A DNA stretch of 64,000 nt from Struthio camelus (taxonomy: Eukaryota > Chordata > Aves > Struthioniformes > Struthionidae): positions 1,764,068 to 1,828,067 of the forward strand of contig NC_090944.1 of NCBI RefSeq assembly GCF_040807025.1, given 5' to 3'. Each line of letters opens with the position of its first letter. Position 1 is the first letter of the stretch. Positions 54,990 through 64,000 of this stretch are shown here, piece by piece. Under the pieces are notes generated by a model. That model was given only the letters and a program-made list of their open reading frames with translations. It made no database searches and was not told the origin of the DNA. The position numbers were made by a program, and so were the translations under genes.

Positions 54990-56100
54990 GGGGTGTGTGT
55001 GGGGGGGGGAGTGTGTGTGGGGAGGTGTGTGTGTACGGGAGTGTGTGGGGGGGGTGTAGGGATGTGGGGTGTGTGGGGAGGGGAGTGTGTGGGGGGGGTG
55101 GGGGGGAGTGTGTGTAGGGGGGTGTGGGGGGGTGTAGGGATGTGGGGTGTGTGTGGAGGGGAGTGTGTGGGGGGGTGTGGGGAGGTGTGTGCGGAGGGGG
55201 GTGTGGGGGGGTGTAGGGATGTGGGGTGTGTGTGGAGGAGAGTGTGTGGGGGGTGTGTGTGGGGTGTGTGGGGGGTGTGGGGAGGTGTGTGTGTAGGGGG
55301 GTGTGGGGGGTGTAGGGATGTGGGGAGTGTGTGGAGGGGAGTGTGTGGGGGGGTGTGGGGAGGTGTGTGCGGAGGGGGGTGTGGGGGGGTGTAGGGATGT
55401 GGGGTGTGTGTGGAGGGGAGTGTGTGGGGGGGGTGTGGGGAGGTGTGTGCGGAGGGGGGTGTGGGGGGGTGTAGGGATGTGGGGTGTGTGTGGAGGGGAG
55501 TGTGTGGGGGGGGTGTGGGGAGGTGTGTGCGGAGGGGGGTGTGGGGGGGTGTAGGGATGTGGGGTGTGTGTGGAGGGGAGTGTGTGGGGGGGGTGTGGGG
55601 AGGTGTGTGCGGAGGGGGGTGTGGGGGGGTGTAGGGATGTGGGGTGTGTGTGGAGGAGAGTGTGTGGGGGGTGTGTGTGGGGTGTGTGGGGGGGAGTGTG
55701 TGGGGGGGGTGTGGGGAGGTGTGTGTGTAGGGGGGTGTAGGGATGAGGGGAGTGTGTGTGGGGGGGTGTGGGGGGGAGTGTGTGGGGGGTGTGTGGGGGG
55801 TGTAGGGGGTCTGTGTGGAGGGGAGTGTGTGTGGGGGGTGTGGGGATGTGGGGGGGAGTGTGGGGGGTGTGGGGATGTGGGGGGGTGTGTAGGGGTGTGG
55901 GGGGTGTAGGTGTGGGGGGAGTGTGTGTGGGATATGGGGGGTGCGTGTAGGGGTGGGTGTGTAGGGGGGTGTGGGGGTGTGTGGGGTGTGTGCGTAGGGG
56001 GTGTGGGGATGCGTGTAGGGGTGTGGGCAGGTATGGGGAGTATGAGGGTGTGTGTGGGGGGGTGTGAGGGGGTGTGTGTGGGTGTGTGGACATGCATGTG
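54990..56100. repeat. G/T-rich satellite with 80-bp higher-order unit (HADHB intron 1)
   Basis: Built from GTGTGGGG, GGAGTGTGTG and GTAGGGATGTGGGG modules. Between about 55320 and 55640 the GTAGGGATG marker recurs at exactly 80 bp (55391, 55471, 55551, 55631). Flanking copies are irregular. The plus strand is nearly free of C and A. Confidence 0.95.
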
Positions 56101-56160
56101 CGCCCGTGGTGTTTGTGAAGGGGTGTTTGTCACGCGCCAGGGCTGTGGGGTGTGAGTCGT

Positions 56161-56883
56161 GGGTGTGTAGTGCGGGGGGGGGGGGGCGGTGTTAAGCGTT
56201 AAAAGCGTGGCAGGATGAGGCGCGTCTTATCCGGAGGCAGCTGAAGAGCAGGAGCAGCAGGGGCCGGTTTGGCCCTCCGCAGGAAGAAGCGCGGCTGGGG
56301 GTTTGTCCGCAGGGAAGCCTTGCGGTCCCGCTGCGGAACGAGCACGGAGAAAGCCGCTGGGGGAAGCTTTTGGGGTGGCGGTGGCCAGCTCGTTCTGCTT
56401 CCCGTGGGGATACGCCACGAAAGTCACTGAGCTCAGAGTCAGCAGTTGAAATTCAGGGCAGCGGCACGAGGTTGCGCCAAGGAGCGCGCGTTAGGAGAGT
56501 CATGCTGGCGGGGAGATTGGCTGGGCTCTGGGACAATTTTCCAGCGGGGAAGTGGTGGAACGGGTATTGCGAGGGGAATCTAAAACTGTGCTGGCTGCTG
56601 CGCTGCTGATAGTGATAGTACAGTGCTGGGTCATCAGCGAGATGACTGCTTATTTACAGCAATGTTTGCAAGCCGCAGTCATAAGTCAGACTTCTCACGT
56701 GCTAGATGCTGTTCAGAAAGTACAACAGAATGTAATTCCCTGTGCTGCTGCACTTGACTGCCCTTGATGTGTCTTCTCTTCCTCTGCTTTTTTGGCTCTG
56801 TGTGAATCAAGCAGTATGCTTACCTTGAAATTGTTCTGAATAAGCCAGATTGGACTAATAGCAGTCTTTCTTCACCTCTCTAG
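56161..56883 (+). other. Right end of HADHB intron 1
   Basis: Unique sequence after a G-run near 56175, ending in the exon 2 acceptor CTCTCTAG at 56883. The 71-codon frame at 56552-56767 matches nothing I recognise. Confidence 0.6.
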
Positions 56884-56891
56884 ACCTCAAG

Positions 56892-63195
<6,304 letters not shown>

Positions 63196-64000
63196 GTAAT
63201 TTTTTTAGGCATTTAGCTATTTGAGCTGAACTGTTCTATAAGGAGGTGCAAAATGAGTTATCTCACTAACAAGCTTAAAAGGATTTTAAAAGGGGTGAGA
63301 TGGCTTTCTGTGGCTCACCTTTATTGGATCTCTGTCATCCAGTGCTTTAGGTTAGAAGTGCAATTGATTCATGCAACTTCTGTACCATTCCTGAATCTCT
63401 CCTTTATTTTAATTTGTTTTCTTACGTGTTGGTCTTCAATAAGCCTAACTTGTCTCAAGATTTCAAAATGCGCGCCTCTTTCTGCAACTCCTAGCCCAAA
63501 TGTATGCTGGAGACTCTACAAGTAGAAGCATTTTTTCATCAAATAAAGCTTTTGCAAGAGTCCTAAAGGGTCAAAGGAATTTTTGTTTCCTAAATAGTAG
63601 AAGTACCACACTTAATATACTGAGGATATGTTCCTCTCTGATATTGAAGTAACTGTTGTTTGATTCATGCATCTGAAACAGGCATTATGATGGCTCTTCC
63701 TGGCCAAATCCTGCCAGGTACTGAATGGGTTCAGCTCACACATGTGGGCTGCGATGAGAACTGGCAGTCTTCTGGTTAATGTCAGGAGTTTGCTATAGAG
63801 GGAGCTACTCTTCTCTGTCTTTGAGATCATGAGAAAGGTGAACCATGAAACGATAGAGATGGGAAGGAGAAGCGTTCCCTCCTTCACTATCAGTGAGTGA
63901 ACTGAGCTCGTCGTGAGAAACTGTGCATTCGTGCTGCTGATGGCCTCCTTTAGCTTGAGTGCCGGGATGCACAGAAGTGCAGCGTACGTATAGCCGAGAT
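63196..64000 (+). other. HADHB intron running off the window
   Basis: No further HADHB coding exon was found before the edge, so the rest of the thiolase must lie to the right. Confidence 0.65.

Noticed and set aside
54378-56133. His/Thr/Pro-rich minus-strand ORFs of 412-571 codons
   Set aside because: These are translations of the G/T satellite in HADHB intron 1 and the adjacent CpG island. Part overlaps HADHA exon 1 in another frame.
56552-56767. A 71-codon ORF with a hydrophobic segment in HADHB intron 1
   Set aside because: No recognised family, no splice or promoter context of its own, and a length expected by chance.

Overview
The window looks like a piece of a bird nuclear genome. 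Four vertebrate genes can be read exon by exon, in the order RAB10 (+), GAREM2 (+), HADHA (-), HADHB (+). As I recall, this is the order on human 2p23. The avian assignment rests on CR1-type LINE 3' ends, including one with the terminal ATTCTGTG octamer repeated three times. No bacterial, viral or organellar genes are visible. Coordinates were counted by hand from splice sites and reading frame, so an error of about 1 base is possible at some exon edges.

Layout. 1-8.5 kb: the last three coding exons of RAB10 and a 3'UTR of about 3.2 kb. 8.5-12.1 kb: a GC-rich intergenic stretch with two minisatellite arrays, the second ending about 255 bp before the GAREM2 start codon. 12.1-27.4 kb: complete GAREM2 (6 coding exons, 838 codons), with tandem arrays in introns 1 to 4. 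Intron 1 alone holds about 3.2 kb of nearly pure G/A repeat followed by about 4 kb of a 23/24-bp repeat. 27.4-28.6 kb: a tail-to-tail gap. 28.6-54.5 kb: complete HADHA on the minus strand, 20 coding exons and 770 codons, all joining in frame. 54.5-55.0 kb: a GC-rich head-to-head promoter. 55.0-64.0 kb: the 5' part of HADHB (7 coding exons, 209 codons), which runs off the right edge.

How the genes relate. HADHA and HADHB encode the two subunits of the mitochondrial trifunctional protein of long-chain fatty-acid beta-oxidation, and they are divergently transcribed from one CpG-rich promoter. RAB10 is a vesicle-traffic GTPase and GAREM2 a GRB2-binding adaptor of the ERK pathway. Neither has an obvious functional link to the HADH pair.

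I found no convincing new gene system. The unusual content is the non-coding repeat landscape around GAREM2 and in HADHB intron 1: very long open frames that are repeat artefacts, strong strand asymmetry, higher-order duplication, and unit variants that look like decay products of methylated CpG.
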